The notes: generated by a model from the sequence alone, not told the origin. Shown: positions 6,790-15,011, numbered from the stretch's first letter. The stretch: DNA of 55,683 bases from Candidatus Nanoarchaeia archaeon (GCA_028706745.1 JAQTVM010000010.1:1-55683), one strand, 5' to 3'. Numbers and translations are program-made.

Positions 6790-7110
6790 ATGAAAGACTA
6801 TGACAAGATGGTTTCAGATGCGCAGAAGATTGCCGTGTATGAAGAAAGAATAGATTCTCTTAAACAGGCTGTTACTGCGGCAAAAGTCGGCTGTGTCGGA
6901 AGCTATATCGGTGTTTTTGGAGGCGCGCTTGGCGCAGTATATGAGACTGCAAACAAGCAAAACAAGCTTGCAGCAATATTTGCAGGGCTTGCCGCCTTAT
7001 GCATAGGCACAGGAGTCTTGAATTCCTGCGCAAAAACAAAGTGCGAGGGAAAGATTGCAGAGCTTGAGGCAAGAAAGAATTCTCTTGAGGCAAAAGTTAA
7101 GGAGGAATAA
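6790..7110 (+). CDS. Small two-TM membrane protein, operon gene 3
   Basis: 106 aa. An N-terminal coil (YDKMVSDAQKIAVYEERIDSLK) leads to two glycine/alanine-rich membrane segments (about 33-52 and 61-79). A pair of cysteines follows at the second membrane exit (SCAKTKC), then a coil (KIAELEARKNSLEAKV). It is preceded by GGAGGAATAAAAA. The same plan as genes 1 and 2 suggests hetero-oligomers in the membrane; this is inference. Confidence 0.7.
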   Translation: MKDYDKMVSDAQKIAVYEERIDSLKQAVTAAKVGCVGSYIGVFGGALGAVYETANKQNKLAAIFAGLAALCIGTGVLNSCAKTKCEGKIAELEARKNSLEAKVKEE

Positions 7111-7113
7111 AAA

Positions 7114-7590
7114 ATGGACACAAAAACAAAAGCAGGATTTATAGCAGGCGGGGTTTTGGCAGCAGCAGGAATAACTTTGATGATAGCACAGCCGAAAAAC
7201 CAGATGACATATGAAGATGATTTATTGAACGGCGCAGCAGCTTATGTTGAGCAGTATGACGACGACAAGCCGGCAGATGCTTTGCAGTACCTTCTGCAGA
7301 CAATAGATGTTGCCCAGGAAAGCAATGTTAATATTCAGGGGCTTTCGCAGCTTGAGAAAAGCGTAAGCGACATAAGGAATGAGGTAGTATTCCTTGGCAC
7401 TTACAGGAATCCTCCGACACTCTATCACGCTGCATTGGAAGAGACAGCAGGGCAGGCAAGGAATGTTGTCTATGAGAACACGCCGAGCAAGGCGCCAAGA
7501 ACCATAGGATATGCAAGCCTTTTAGCCGGAGCCTTGTCACTCTTGTACAGCATTACTGCGCCAATCAGAAAGAAAAGAATGACTCCTTAA
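7114..7590 (+). CDS. Membrane protein with large central loop, operon gene 4
   Basis: 158 aa, not recognised. Unlike genes 1-3, its two membrane segments lie at the ends (about 8-24 and 133-150). Between them is a hydrophilic domain of about 105 residues rich in acidic and helical stretches (YEDDLLNGAAAYVEQYDDDKPADALQ is split around a possible TPR-like helix pair). The C-terminus is basic (IRKKRM). It follows gene 3 after 3 nt with its own GGAGG site, so it probably works with the three smaller proteins. Confidence 0.65.
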   Translation: MDTKTKAGFIAGGVLAAAGITLMIAQPKNQMTYEDDLLNGAAAYVEQYDDDKPADALQYLLQTIDVAQESNVNIQGLSQLEKSVSDIRNEVVFLGTYRNPPTLYHAALEETAGQARNVVYENTPSKAPRTIGYASLLAGALSLLYSITAPIRKKRMTP

Positions 7591-7687
7591 TTTTTATTTT
7601 ATTCTTCTTATTTGCCCCTTTTTTCATTGAATAATTCCCTTTTCTCCAAACATAATATTTATAATGTCCTTTCTTCATTAAATCTAT

Positions 7688-9391
7688 ATGGAATTGGCAG
7701 GAGGCGCAACGCAGGTTCTTTTTGAATTGGCAGTGATGATAATTATCGCGACTGTATTCGCATACATCGCAAGGCTCATAAAACAGCCCCTGATTCCTGC
7801 TTACATAATTGCAGGCATTGTGATTGGCCCTTTGGCTTTGGGGCTGGTAAGTGACACTGACTTCATACAGGTAATGTCGCACATAGGCATAATGTTCTTG
7901 TTATTCATAGTCGGGCTTGAGATGAACCTGCACAAGCTGAAAAAAGTGGGGGCTTTTGCCTTGCTTGCAGGAGTACTGCAGGTTGCGCTGACTTTTGCAG
8001 TGGGCTATGGCATTGCTTCTGCTTTCGGCATAAGCCAGATTAACGCAATATTTCTGGGCATGCTTGCCGCGTTCAGCAGCACGATGATTGTAATAAAGAT
8101 TTTATCAGAAAGGGACGAGCTTGACACCCTGCACGGAAGGCTTCTTGTGGGAATTCTCATAGTGCAGGACATAATAGTGATACTGGCAATGCCTTTCCTG
8201 TCAAGCGCGGCATCATTCTCCTGGTTGATTGTTGCAAAAATGATTCTCGGCACAGTCATACTTTCAGCAATAGCGGCGCTGTTTGACAAGTTCATGCTTG
8301 AAAAACTTTTTTCATTTGCGGCAAGAAGCGACGAACTTTTGTTTCTTCTTTCCTTAAGCGTCGGCTTTGTCTTTGCTCTTGGCGCGCAGCTGTTCGGGTT
8401 TTCAATTGCAATCGGCGCGTTCATTGCAGGCGTGATGCTGGCAAACCTGCCTTACCATTATAATATCATCGGAAAGATAAGCCCTTTAAAAGATTTTTTT
8501 ATCACGATATTCTTTGTATCGCTCGGATTGCAGGTTGCAAGCTTCAGCCTGAAGAGCGTTATATGGCCGTTCATCGCGCTGCTTGCAGTCATACTATTCG
8601 TAAAGCCGCTGATAATAATGCTGATATTGAGCATTTTCGGATACGGTAGAAGGACTTCGTTCCTCACAGGCACCTTGCTGGGGCAGGTCAGCGAGTTTTC
8701 GCTTATACTCATTCCTGCCGTTGCAATGCTCAGCAATTCAGTAATCTCGCTTTCAATGGCGCTGGCAATAATCACAATCACCCTGACAACTTATGTTTTC
8801 AATTATGAGGACAAAATATATACTGTTCTTTCCCCGTTTCTCGCAGTATTTGAAAAATTATCGCTGAAAAAACAGCCGATTGAAACAAAGGAGCTTAATG
8901 TTTCCAGCCCAATCATACTTGTCGGATGCGACAGGATGGGAAGCATAATTCTCAAGACGCTTGAAAAAGACCACAAAAAGCAGATATGCGTGATTGACTC
9001 AAACCCTGAGATTATTGCAAGGCTTAACAGGCAGAAGATAAACTGCATGTACGGCGACATTGTCAACACAGAGCTTCTTGACAGGATTGCATTTGAAGGC
9101 TCTCCGGTTGTAATATCCACCATCCCCCAGTTTGAGGACAATATATCCCTGCTCAGGTATGCGAACAAGAAAAATTCAAGCACTACGCTCATAGTTGTTG
9201 CCAATAATCCGACTGATGCAAATGACTTGTATTCTGCAGGCGCGGATTATGTCATTGTGCCGAAAATCCTGAGCGGCGAGTCGCTTTCGCTTATGCTGAA
9301 AAGGCATTTTCACAACAAGCATTATTTCAGCGAATTAAAGGCAAAGCAGACAGGATTCATGAGCCAGTTCCGCAAAAGCGGACACGCCTAG
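7688..9391 (+). CDS. Kef-type cation/proton antiporter with TrkA-N domain
   Basis: 567 aa. Residues about 8-380 form 12-13 membrane segments of the CPA2 monovalent cation:proton antiporter family (motifs LIPAYIIAGIVIGP, FLLFIVGLEMN, FSIAIGAFIAGVML). A cytoplasmic Rossmann RCK/TrkA-N domain follows (SPIILVGCDRMGSIIL, then VIDSNPE and YGDIVNTELL). The family exchanges K+ or Na+ for protons, with nucleotide control through the RCK domain. A TATA box at 7655-7664 gives an almost leaderless transcript. Its end overlaps the convergent exchanger gene by 4 nt. Confidence 0.9.
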   Translation: MELAGGATQVLFELAVMIIIATVFAYIARLIKQPLIPAYIIAGIVIGPLALGLVSDTDFIQVMSHIGIMFLLFIVGLEMNLHKLKKVGAFALLAGVLQVALTFAVGYGIASAFGISQINAIFLGMLAAFSSTMIVIKILSERDELDTLHGRLLVGILIVQDIIVILAMPFLSSAASFSWLIVAKMILGTVILSAIAALFDKFMLEKLFSFAARSDELLFLLSLSVGFVFALGAQLFGFSIAIGAFIAGVMLANLPYHYNIIGKISPLKDFFITIFFVSLGLQVASFSLKSVIWPFIALLAVILFVKPLIIMLILSIFGYGRRTSFLTGTLLGQVSEFSLILIPAVAMLSNSVISLSMALAIITITLTTYVFNYEDKIYTVLSPFLAVFEKLSLKKQPIETKELNVSSPIILVGCDRMGSIILKTLEKDHKKQICVIDSNPEIIARLNRQKINCMYGDIVNTELLDRIAFEGSPVVISTIPQFEDNISLLRYANKKNSSTTLIVVANNPTDANDLYSAGADYVIVPKILSGESLSLMLKRHFHNKHYFSELKAKQTGFMSQFRKSGHA

Positions 9392-10332
9392 AATCCTTTG
9401 TTTGCAATAAACCCTATAATCAATGATGCTATGTAAAACAGCAGGAGAAGAATTCCCTCTTTTTTCGTAAGAACCTTTCCTGTCCTGATGAATATTGTGA
9501 CAAGAACGCCTGCAATGAACATCATTGTTGCTGTCACATAAATTATCATAGGATTAAAGTTAAAAGGGCGTATCAGCGCGAGTATTCCCACAATGATTGT
9601 TGCGTCTATTATTACATTGCCCAGCACATCGCCGATTGCCAGCTTGTTAAGCCCTGCCCTTACGGCTTTTAATGAGAATATGAGCTCCGGAAGGCAGGAG
9701 CCGATTGCAACTATTGTAATGGCAATCAGGAAAGGGGGCATTTTGACATCATTTGCAAAATTAACGCCGAACCTTACTGCGCCGTATGCGCTTAAAAGCA
9801 GGAATGCCATGCTGATTACAAGGTAAATAAACTGTTTCCCCCACTTTCTGCTTCTTATGCCGTCAAACACTTTCGTGAACATCTTGCTTTGTATCAGCAG
9901 GGTAAGGAAAAATACAGCTCCGCTAAGGACAAGCAAAAGCCCGTCTGTTCTTGAAAAATATCCGTCAAAACCCAATATGATTGGAACTAAAAGAAGGACA
10001 AGGTAAAGCAGGTCGTTTCTCAATATCTCGTTTTTGATTGTTATTCCCTTGACTGAAAATATCGCGACTATTCCCAGCACCAAGGCAAGGTCTGCGACAT
10101 TTGAGCCGAACAGCGCGCCAAGCCCGAATTCAGAGACTCCCTTTATCGCTGAAATAATCGAGACAGTGCCCTCAGGAAACACTGAAATCACTGCGATTAT
10201 GAAAAAGCTTACAATAAACTCAGAGAGATGAAAAACCCGGGCTATGTTTGTTGAGTGTTTTACAGCTTCCCTTGCGCTGATTACAAGAACTGCTATTGAA
10301 AGCAAAAACAGCAGCAGGTCTATGATTAGCAT
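9388..10332 (-). CDS. Sodium/calcium exchanger family (CaCA, YrbG-like) membrane protein
   Basis: 314 aa with about ten membrane segments and the two inverted alpha repeats that form the ion path: FIIAVISVFPEGTVSIISA near residues 44-64, and ITIVAIGSCLPELIFSLKAV near 205-225 followed by GDVLGNVIIDATIIVG. The acidic residue after proline in each repeat (PE) is the cation ligand. The expected role is exchange of Ca2+ or another cation against Na+ or H+. A TATA box (10351-10363) lies inside the 3' end of vsr and predicts a leaderless start. Confidence 0.88.
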   Translation of the reverse strand: MLIIDLLLFLLSIAVLVISAREAVKHSTNIARVFHLSEFIVSFFIIAVISVFPEGTVSIISAIKGVSEFGLGALFGSNVADLALVLGIVAIFSVKGITIKNEILRNDLLYLVLLLVPIILGFDGYFSRTDGLLLVLSGAVFFLTLLIQSKMFTKVFDGIRSRKWGKQFIYLVISMAFLLLSAYGAVRFGVNFANDVKMPPFLIAITIVAIGSCLPELIFSLKAVRAGLNKLAIGDVLGNVIIDATIIVGILALIRPFNFNPMIIYVTATMMFIAGVLVTIFIRTGKVLTKKEGILLLLFYIASLIIGFIANKGF

Positions 10333-10811
10333 AAGATTATAGTGCTGTTGAAGTTATAAAAAGCTTTTGATAAAGGAAAGCCCTTAAGGGGAAACCCCTT
10401 AACAACCCCAGAGTGATACGCTTTTTTTACCTTTTTAATGCATGCTTCTTGTTTTTTGATTATATCGTGCTCCCAAAATCTTAATACTTGCCATCCTTCT
10501 CTTGTTAATATCCTTGTTACATTCTTATCTCGCAAAGCATTTCTTTTTATCTTTTTATCCCAATATTGCTTATTTGAAGAAGGCTTTCTAAAGTGGCTTG
10601 GACAATTATGCCAAAAACAGCTGTCGATAAATATAGCTATTCTTCTTGAAACAAATGCTATATCGGGTTTTCCTTCTATGGCATAGTGTGTCTTATATCT
10701 TAATCCTTCTTTCCATAATCTCCGTCTAAAATCTAGTTCTAAGGATGTATTTTTTGACTTTATCTGTGACATTATCTGGCTTCTTTTGTGTTTAGAGAAA
10801 ATATCCGCCAT
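10326..10811 (-). CDS. vsr: Very short patch repair endonuclease (Vsr)
   Basis: 161 aa with the Vsr signatures: SKHKRSQIMSQIKSKNTSLE, the catalytic Asp in GKPDIAFVSRR (about residue 50), FIDSCFWHNCPSH (61-73) and WQVLRFWEHDI. It nicks beside T:G mismatches left when 5-methylcytosine deaminates, protecting sites modified by the neighbouring methylase. The last 25-30 residues (after KKAYHSG) do not belong to the family: they are translated across a perfect hairpin (10384-10402) and the promoter of the next gene, so the original stop appears lost. Same operon direction as the nuclease and methylase. Confidence 0.9.
   Translation of the reverse strand: MADIFSKHKRSQIMSQIKSKNTSLELDFRRRLWKEGLRYKTHYAIEGKPDIAFVSRRIAIFIDSCFWHNCPSHFRKPSSNKQYWDKKIKRNALRDKNVTRILTREGWQVLRFWEHDIIKKQEACIKKVKKAYHSGVVKGFPLKGFPLSKAFYNFNSTIILC
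10384..10402. repeat. 8-3-8 perfect hairpin
   Basis: TTAAGGGG-AAA-CCCCTTAA is a perfect 8-bp stem with a three-base loop. It lies in the extended 3' end of vsr and shares geometry with 13275-13293 and 20701-20719. Confidence 0.65.
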
Positions 10812-10817
10812 AATCGG

Positions 10818-11564
10818 CTAATCTCCTAATAGTGCTAGCGGATTTATTTTGAATTGAAGCATTTTAGAAGGTTCTCTGCCCTTATCTCCGCCTTTTCGTT
10901 GCATGGTAATTTTGCCTATGTTTAATGACCCTTTTTTGCTAAATTCTACTTTTCCCTTGCTGAATATTTCTATAGCCTCTCTCATCGTTTTCAAACACCA
11001 TTTGGTGTCACTTTTGGTTTTTAACACGACTAACATCCATGATGCCGCATAAGCACCTCTGCCTTTAAGCACATCTGAAATTATCAGTTTTTTATTGGCG
11101 TGAAAAAAATCCAATATTCTTATTTGTTCTTCATGGCTCATTTCATCAAAGAACATCCGTCTTGGATCGCGTAATCCTCTTTGTGCAGACCTAATTTTTC
11201 CGGTAAATAATTTTAACAATTGAACTATCTCTTCAGGAATATCCCACAACTCCTTGTAATTATCCACTTCACGTTTATCCACCTGATTAAAACCATGCGG
11301 ATTGCTTACTAATTTTACAGAAATATTTTCAACAGTTTCAGAATTTTTCAATTGAATTATAATGCGAACCTGAACATCAGTCTTATGCCCATGCAGAACT
11401 TCAGCGTTTATATTGGATATGTCTTTAAGTTCATACCCCATTTCATTCAACCAATCTTGTGCTTCTGCGTCTTTTTTCCATGAATTGAATTTTTGAGCAA
11501 CGTCTTTTTCATTTTTAAAACCTTGTTTTGCAGTTAAAGAACCAATTTCAACTAGTTTTTCCAT
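10818..11564 (-). CDS. HinP1I-like type II restriction endonuclease (predicted GCGC specificity)
   Basis: 248 aa, collinear over its whole length with R.HinP1I as I remember it: LVEIGSLTAKQGFKNEKD, EAQDWLNEMG, VKLVSNPHGFNQVDK, RMFFDEMSHEEQ, and the C-terminal TMQRKGGDKGRE followed by MLQFKINP. Asp63 and Lys84 occupy the catalytic D...xK positions; the Gln that precedes the Lys by two in HinP1I appears as Ser82. HinP1I cuts G^CGC. The gene overlaps the upstream methylase by 17 nt and is followed 6 nt later by vsr, a full restriction-modification-repair operon. Specificity is inferred from similarity. Confidence 0.82.
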   Translation of the reverse strand: MEKLVEIGSLTAKQGFKNEKDVAQKFNSWKKDAEAQDWLNEMGYELKDISNINAEVLHGHKTDVQVRIIIQLKNSETVENISVKLVSNPHGFNQVDKREVDNYKELWDIPEEIVQLLKLFTGKIRSAQRGLRDPRRMFFDEMSHEEQIRILDFFHANKKLIISDVLKGRGAYAASWMLVVLKTKSDTKWCLKTMREAIEIFSKGKVEFSKKGSLNIGKITMQRKGGDKGREPSKMLQFKINPLALLGD

Positions 11565-12525
11565 TTATCTCCTCTCCATAATACGCAGTTAATATTTGTT
11601 CTGTAATCTTTTTTAAAACAGTAACAACAACACTATTTCCAAATTGTTTATACGCTTGGGATTTGCTAACTGGAATCTTAAATGTGTCTGGAAAGCCCAT
11701 TACTCGCGCACACTCTCTTTCAGTAAGTTTTCTTATTTTTCCATTTATCATATATGCTCCTGTTTTTGAAGCAGCCCCGCCGCCATAAGCGGATAGCGTT
11801 ATCGCATGCCCGTTCGTGCTATAAATTCTCTCCCCCTGTCCACCCGCATTTATTGTGCCTATCTGCAAGGGTCTTAATTGTGACTGCTGTTCTGCCGATT
11901 TATATACCTTTATATCGTCCCGTTTTATCTCATAGCTCGTTAAATCTCTATCATTCTCTAATAAATCTTTAAGAAACACTTTTTCATTCTTCGGGGGCGG
12001 AAACTTAAATTGCGTTATCCCTAAATCTTTTCTAAAACAAACGAAATAAACTCTCTCTCTGGCGGTTGGTGCCCCATAATAGCTTGCATTCAACACTTCA
12101 TGGAATACATTATATCCCATCTCCTCTAAAGTTTGAACAATCTTTTTGAAAGTCTCTCCTTTGTTGTGCCTTTTAAGATTTTTTACATTCTCAAGAAATA
12201 AAACTTTTGGCTTCTTTTCTTTTGCAATACGGCAAATATCAAAAAAAAGAGTTCCCCTTGTATCGTCAAAACCCTTCTGTTTTCCTGATATAGAAAAAGC
12301 TTGGCAAGGAAATCCCGCACACAAAACATCATGAGAGGGAATATCCTTTTCATTTATTTTAGTTATATCTCCTGCCGGTTCTTCTCCAAAATTTTCTTTA
12401 TATGTCTTTTGAGAGTATTTATCCCACTCAGAACTAAAGGTGCATTGCAATCCTGCGGATTCCATTGCTATTCGAAAGCCGCCTATGCCTGCAAATAAAT
12501 CAATAAATGCGTTTAGTTTTTCCAT
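11548..12525 (-). CDS. DNA (cytosine-5)-methyltransferase, M.HhaI-like
   Basis: 325 aa with the ordered m5C methylase motifs: FIDLFAGIGGFRIAMESAG (I), GFPCQAFS with catalytic Cys74 (IV), LENVKNL (VI), ARERVYFV (VIII), then a target-recognition region and the C-terminal RKLTERECARVMGFPD and QFGNSVV (IX-X). It transfers a methyl group from SAM to C5 of cytosine. Its size and its pairing with a HinP1I-like nuclease point to GCGC as target. A TATA box (12549-12557) is centred 28 nt from the ATG, so the operon message is leaderless and the methylase is translated first. Confidence 0.92.
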   Translation of the reverse strand: MEKLNAFIDLFAGIGGFRIAMESAGLQCTFSSEWDKYSQKTYKENFGEEPAGDITKINEKDIPSHDVLCAGFPCQAFSISGKQKGFDDTRGTLFFDICRIAKEKKPKVLFLENVKNLKRHNKGETFKKIVQTLEEMGYNVFHEVLNASYYGAPTARERVYFVCFRKDLGITQFKFPPPKNEKVFLKDLLENDRDLTSYEIKRDDIKVYKSAEQQSQLRPLQIGTINAGGQGERIYSTNGHAITLSAYGGGAASKTGAYMINGKIRKLTERECARVMGFPDTFKIPVSKSQAYKQFGNSVVVTVLKKITEQILTAYYGEEINGKTS

Positions 12526-12625
12526 GTTTGCCTCTTTTAATCAATCCAATTATATGTTTGACTTTGCATTAATAAACCTTACTGCTCTCGCGGCTTATTT
12601 TTATACTTATTTCCGGCAAGCGGGC

Positions 12626-13138
12626 TTATTTTTTTATAAGCTCCGCAATATTTTCAGCTTTTTTGAGATCTTTTAATGTTGTTAGAATAGTTCCTTGGAT
12701 AGTTCTTTTATCCTTCTTTTTAATATGCCTGATTTCTTTTATCCATTCTAAAAAATATACTTTTTGCAATTCATCATAAGGGCTATTAAATAATTCTGCT
12801 CCTGGTAAATTACGAAGGGGCTGGTTAATATTTATTTTTTGCACTTTGCCATAGCAAGTTATGGCACTTATGGGGGAAGTAACGTAAAAAGCTAAAAATT
12901 TTCCTCCTTTTCTAGTGTATTTCATAGGGTGGTAATAAACACGATATTTTTGCACTATACTTTCAAAACGTTCTTTTGTAATTGGTATTATCGCCACTTC
13001 ATGCAAACGCAATGTTGATTTTGTAAATTTGGAACATAATTTGCATATAAACTCTCTGTCTTTATTTTTAGAGATTATATTGCATGAATTTCCTTTTAAT
13101 ATTTTTACTCCGCAATTTATGCATTTAGGGCTAATCAT
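12626..13138 (-). CDS. Zinc-ribbon protein with possible PUA-like (EVE/ASCH) fold
   Basis: 170 aa, not firmly recognised. The N-terminus has a four-cysteine ribbon (CINC...CKLC, residues about 6-34). The middle has KYRVYYHPMKYTRKGGKFL then AFYVTSPISAITCYGKVQKI, a spacing reminiscent of PUA-like EVE/ASCH domains that read modified bases; this is a pattern judgement only. Start 13138 is chosen from the TATA box at 13161-13170; the longer open frame upstream would run through tRNA-Met. Next to the methylase operon and on the same strand, it may act with it, but it has its own promoter. Confidence 0.55.
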   Translation of the reverse strand: MISPKCINCGVKILKGNSCNIISKNKDREFICKLCSKFTKSTLRLHEVAIIPITKERFESIVQKYRVYYHPMKYTRKGGKFLAFYVTSPISAITCYGKVQKININQPLRNLPGAELFNSPYDELQKVYFLEWIKEIRHIKKKDKRTIQGTILTTLKDLKKAENIAELIKK

Positions 13139-13160
13139 AATCTTATTTAACATTAGCAAG

Positions 13161-13170
13161 CTTATATAAT
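13161..13170 (-). promoter_or_regulatory. TATA box for zinc-ribbon gene
   Basis: ATTATATAAG on the minus strand is centred 27 nt before the ATG at 13138 and sets the leaderless start just downstream of tRNA-Met. Confidence 0.6.
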
Positions 13171-13200
13171 TAATGCTGCCGAAAAGAAGTATACAGTTGA

Positions 13201-13272
13201 TGGCGCCAGAGGGAATTGAACCCCCGATATCGAGCTCATGAGACTCGCGTTCTACCACTAAACTATGGCGCC
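13201..13272 (-). tRNA. tRNA-Met (anticodon CAT)
   Basis: 72 nt. Acceptor arms GGCGCCA/TGGCGCC plus A73, anticodon loop CTCATGA on a five-pair stem (one T-G wobble), T-loop TTCAATT. The G1:C72 pair argues against the archaeal initiator, so this is elongator Met or a lysidine/agmatidine-type Ile(CAT). The 3' CCA is not encoded. Confidence 0.85.
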
Positions 13273-13274
13273 GC

Positions 13275-13293
13275 AGGAAATCAGAGATTTCCT
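13275..13293. repeat. 8-3-8 perfect hairpin
   Basis: AGGAAATC-AGA-GATTTCCT lies 2 bp upstream of the tRNA-Met 5' end: an 8-bp stem with a three-base loop, like 10384-10402 and 20701-20719. Confidence 0.65.
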
Positions 13294-13344
13294 TATGGCA
13301 GAAAGGAGACATAATTGGTTTAAAAACCTTATCCTCAGGGAATT

Positions 13345-13364
13345 CACGCCGGAGGCTGGCTTTT
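13345..13364 (+). repeat. Dispersed GC-rich repeat, copy 3
   Basis: CACGCCGGAGGCTGGCTTTT matches the family at 290-310. It lies about 50 nt upstream of the enolase start. Confidence 0.45.
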
Positions 13365-13411
13365 CAAGCCCGTGCAAAAGCTTTTTAATCAATAATCACT
13401 TCCTATTTACC

Positions 13412-14551
13412 ATGATTATAAAAGAAGTGAGAGCAAGAAAAATACTGAACTCAAGAAAAGAGCCTGCAATTGAAGTCATAATAAACAACAAGTACTCAGC
13501 ATCCACTCCTTCAGGAGCTTCCACCGGAATACACGAGGTAAAAGCATTCGCAAAAGACGTCAACGACTCCTGCTTCTACATAAACCACAAGGCAGCATTG
13601 AAAGGCTTGAAGTTTAACAGCTTTGATGATTTAGAACAAATAGACAGCTTGCTCCCCAAAATAGGGGGCAATGCAGTATTGGCAATTCAGTATGCAATTC
13701 TTAGAGAGATGTCAAACAATGAAGTATGGAGATTCCTTAACCCGCATTCAAGAAGCATCCCAATGCCTCTCGGAAACGTAATCGGCGGAGGAAAGCACAC
13801 AAGGAGGCACTCGACAAGCATACAGGAATTTTTGCTTATGCCAAGAGCATTGTCCATAAGGGATAACATTTCTGCGATGAGGGCAATCCACGAAAAAGTG
13901 CAGAAGGAATTAAAGCTGAGGGAACTGACTGACGAGGGGGCGTGGGTGCCGAACGGCTCTGACAAGGCGGTATTGGAATACCTTCACAAGTTTTTGTCAA
14001 ATGTTGAGAACACGCACGGAATAAAAGTTAATTTTGGTGTTGACATGGCTGCTTCAAGCTTTTGGGACGGAAAGCATTACAATTACAGGAACCTTGCAAA
14101 CGGAAAATCTGCAAAGCTGACTCCAAAACAGCAGATAGAGCTTGTAAATATGATTGCAAAGGAGCATTTTCTCTGCTTTGTTGAAGACCCTCTGCAGGAA
14201 GAGGATTTTGACGGCTTTTCAAAGATAAGGCAAACCACCTTGGTTTGCGGTGATGATTTGGTTACTACAAATTTGGAAAGATTGAAGGAAGCATTGAAGC
14301 ACAAAGCAATCAACTGCATGATAATAAAGCCGAACCAGATTGGCTCAATAATACAAACAAAGAAGGTTGTTGACTTTGCAAAGGCAAACGAGATTGTGAC
14401 AGTAATATCCCATCGTTCAGGCGAGACAATGGACACAATGATTTCTGACTTGGCAGTTGCCTGGGAAATACCCTACATAAAGACAGGCATTCACGGCAAG
14501 GAAAGGGAATGCAAGCTGCAGAGGCTTGCTGACATAGAGGCAGTTATTTAG
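13412..14551 (+). CDS. eno: Enolase (phosphopyruvate hydratase)
   Basis: 379 aa, shorter than the usual 410-430. Present are the loop PSGASTG (substrate closing), STSIQEFLLMP, the metal ligands in VDMA, VEDPL and GDDLV, the catalytic-lysine segment IKPNQIGSI, and ISHRSGETMDTMISDLAV followed by YIKTGIHGKERECK. It interconverts 2-phosphoglycerate and phosphoenolpyruvate. A TATA box (GCTTTTTAATC, about 13380-13390) predicts a leaderless start at 13412. The deficit lies mainly in the N-terminal domain, where residues 40-100 are compressed. Catalytic residues appear intact. Confidence 0.9.
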   Translation: MIIKEVRARKILNSRKEPAIEVIINNKYSASTPSGASTGIHEVKAFAKDVNDSCFYINHKAALKGLKFNSFDDLEQIDSLLPKIGGNAVLAIQYAILREMSNNEVWRFLNPHSRSIPMPLGNVIGGGKHTRRHSTSIQEFLLMPRALSIRDNISAMRAIHEKVQKELKLRELTDEGAWVPNGSDKAVLEYLHKFLSNVENTHGIKVNFGVDMAASSFWDGKHYNYRNLANGKSAKLTPKQQIELVNMIAKEHFLCFVEDPLQEEDFDGFSKIRQTTLVCGDDLVTTNLERLKEALKHKAINCMIIKPNQIGSIIQTKKVVDFAKANEIVTVISHRSGETMDTMISDLAVAWEIPYIKTGIHGKERECKLQRLADIEAVI

Positions 14552-14656
14552 TTGTAAAAAACTTTACTCACTTCGTTTGTAACCTCTCGCACACGACGAA
14601 AGGTTTAAAAGGCAATAGGGTTTTCTTTCTTTATTAATTACAGGCAAAGACATTAA

Positions 14657-14730
14657 GGGTAGGTAGCTCAGCCTGGGAGAGCACACGGCTGAAGACCGTG
14701 CGGTCGGGGGTTCAAATCCCCCCCTGCCCA
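14657..14730 (+). tRNA. tRNA-Phe (anticodon GAA)
   Basis: 74 nt. Acceptor GGGTAGG/CCTGCCC plus A73; anticodon loop CTGAAGA on CACGG/CCGTG; T-loop TTCAAAT. No encoded CCA. A decayed palindromic copy of its own tail follows at 14733-14778. Taw3 (55001-55546) is expected to act on the G37 of this tRNA. Confidence 0.93.
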
Positions 14731-14732
14731 TC

Positions 14733-14778
14733 AGGGACGGAGGGGCTTGGAACGCAAGTGACAATGTCCCCTGGCCCA
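14733..14778 (+). repeat. Degenerate tRNA-tail palindrome after tRNA-Phe
   Basis: The segment has the plan seen at 22787-22829 and 51665-51722: an inverted T-loop-to-3'-end (revcomp begins GTTCCAAGCCCC), the core GAACGCAAGTGACAAT, then a near copy of the tRNA end (CCCCTGGCCCA against CCCCTGCCCA). Arms pair imperfectly. Confidence 0.45.
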
Positions 14779-14802
14779 GTTATATTTCAAACGAGGTGGA
14801 AA

Positions 14803-14991
14803 ATGGGGCTTGACTCAATAACAGGAATGGCAGTGTCAATAAGCGACAGCAATCTTCAGCTGCCTGCGGCAATAGCTGTCTTTCTTATCGTGGCAATGGG
14901 TGCGCAGCTCCTGCTGAAAAGGACAGCATTTTCAGTAATTGCGGGAATTGTCTGCGCAGCAGCGCTGATGGGAATGCTTTACCTGTTTTAA
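14803..14991 (+). CDS. Small two-TM membrane protein (62 aa)
   Basis: Two hydrophobic segments (about 17-35 and 41-60) separated by LLKR. The start is placed at 14803 because GAGGTGG lies 5 nt upstream; the open frame runs back into the tRNA and is not meaningful there. It lies 72 nt after tRNA-Phe in the same direction and could share its transcript. A dispersed repeat with a T-run follows the stop. Function unknown. Confidence 0.6.
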   Translation: MGLDSITGMAVSISDSNLQLPAAIAVFLIVAMGAQLLLKRTAFSVIAGIVCAAALMGMLYLF

Positions 14992-15011
14992 AAGCAATAT
15001 AATAAAAGAAG

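Noticed and set aside
12626-13312. Long version of the zinc-ribbon gene starting at 13312
   Set aside because: The extra 58 codons run through tRNA-Met, and the TATA box at 13161-13170 points to 13138.
14555-14612. Core-like CTCACTTCGTTTG sequence after enolase as another tRNA-tail palindrome
   Set aside because: It has a similar core in inverted form, but its arms are only 4-5 bp and match no tRNA end.
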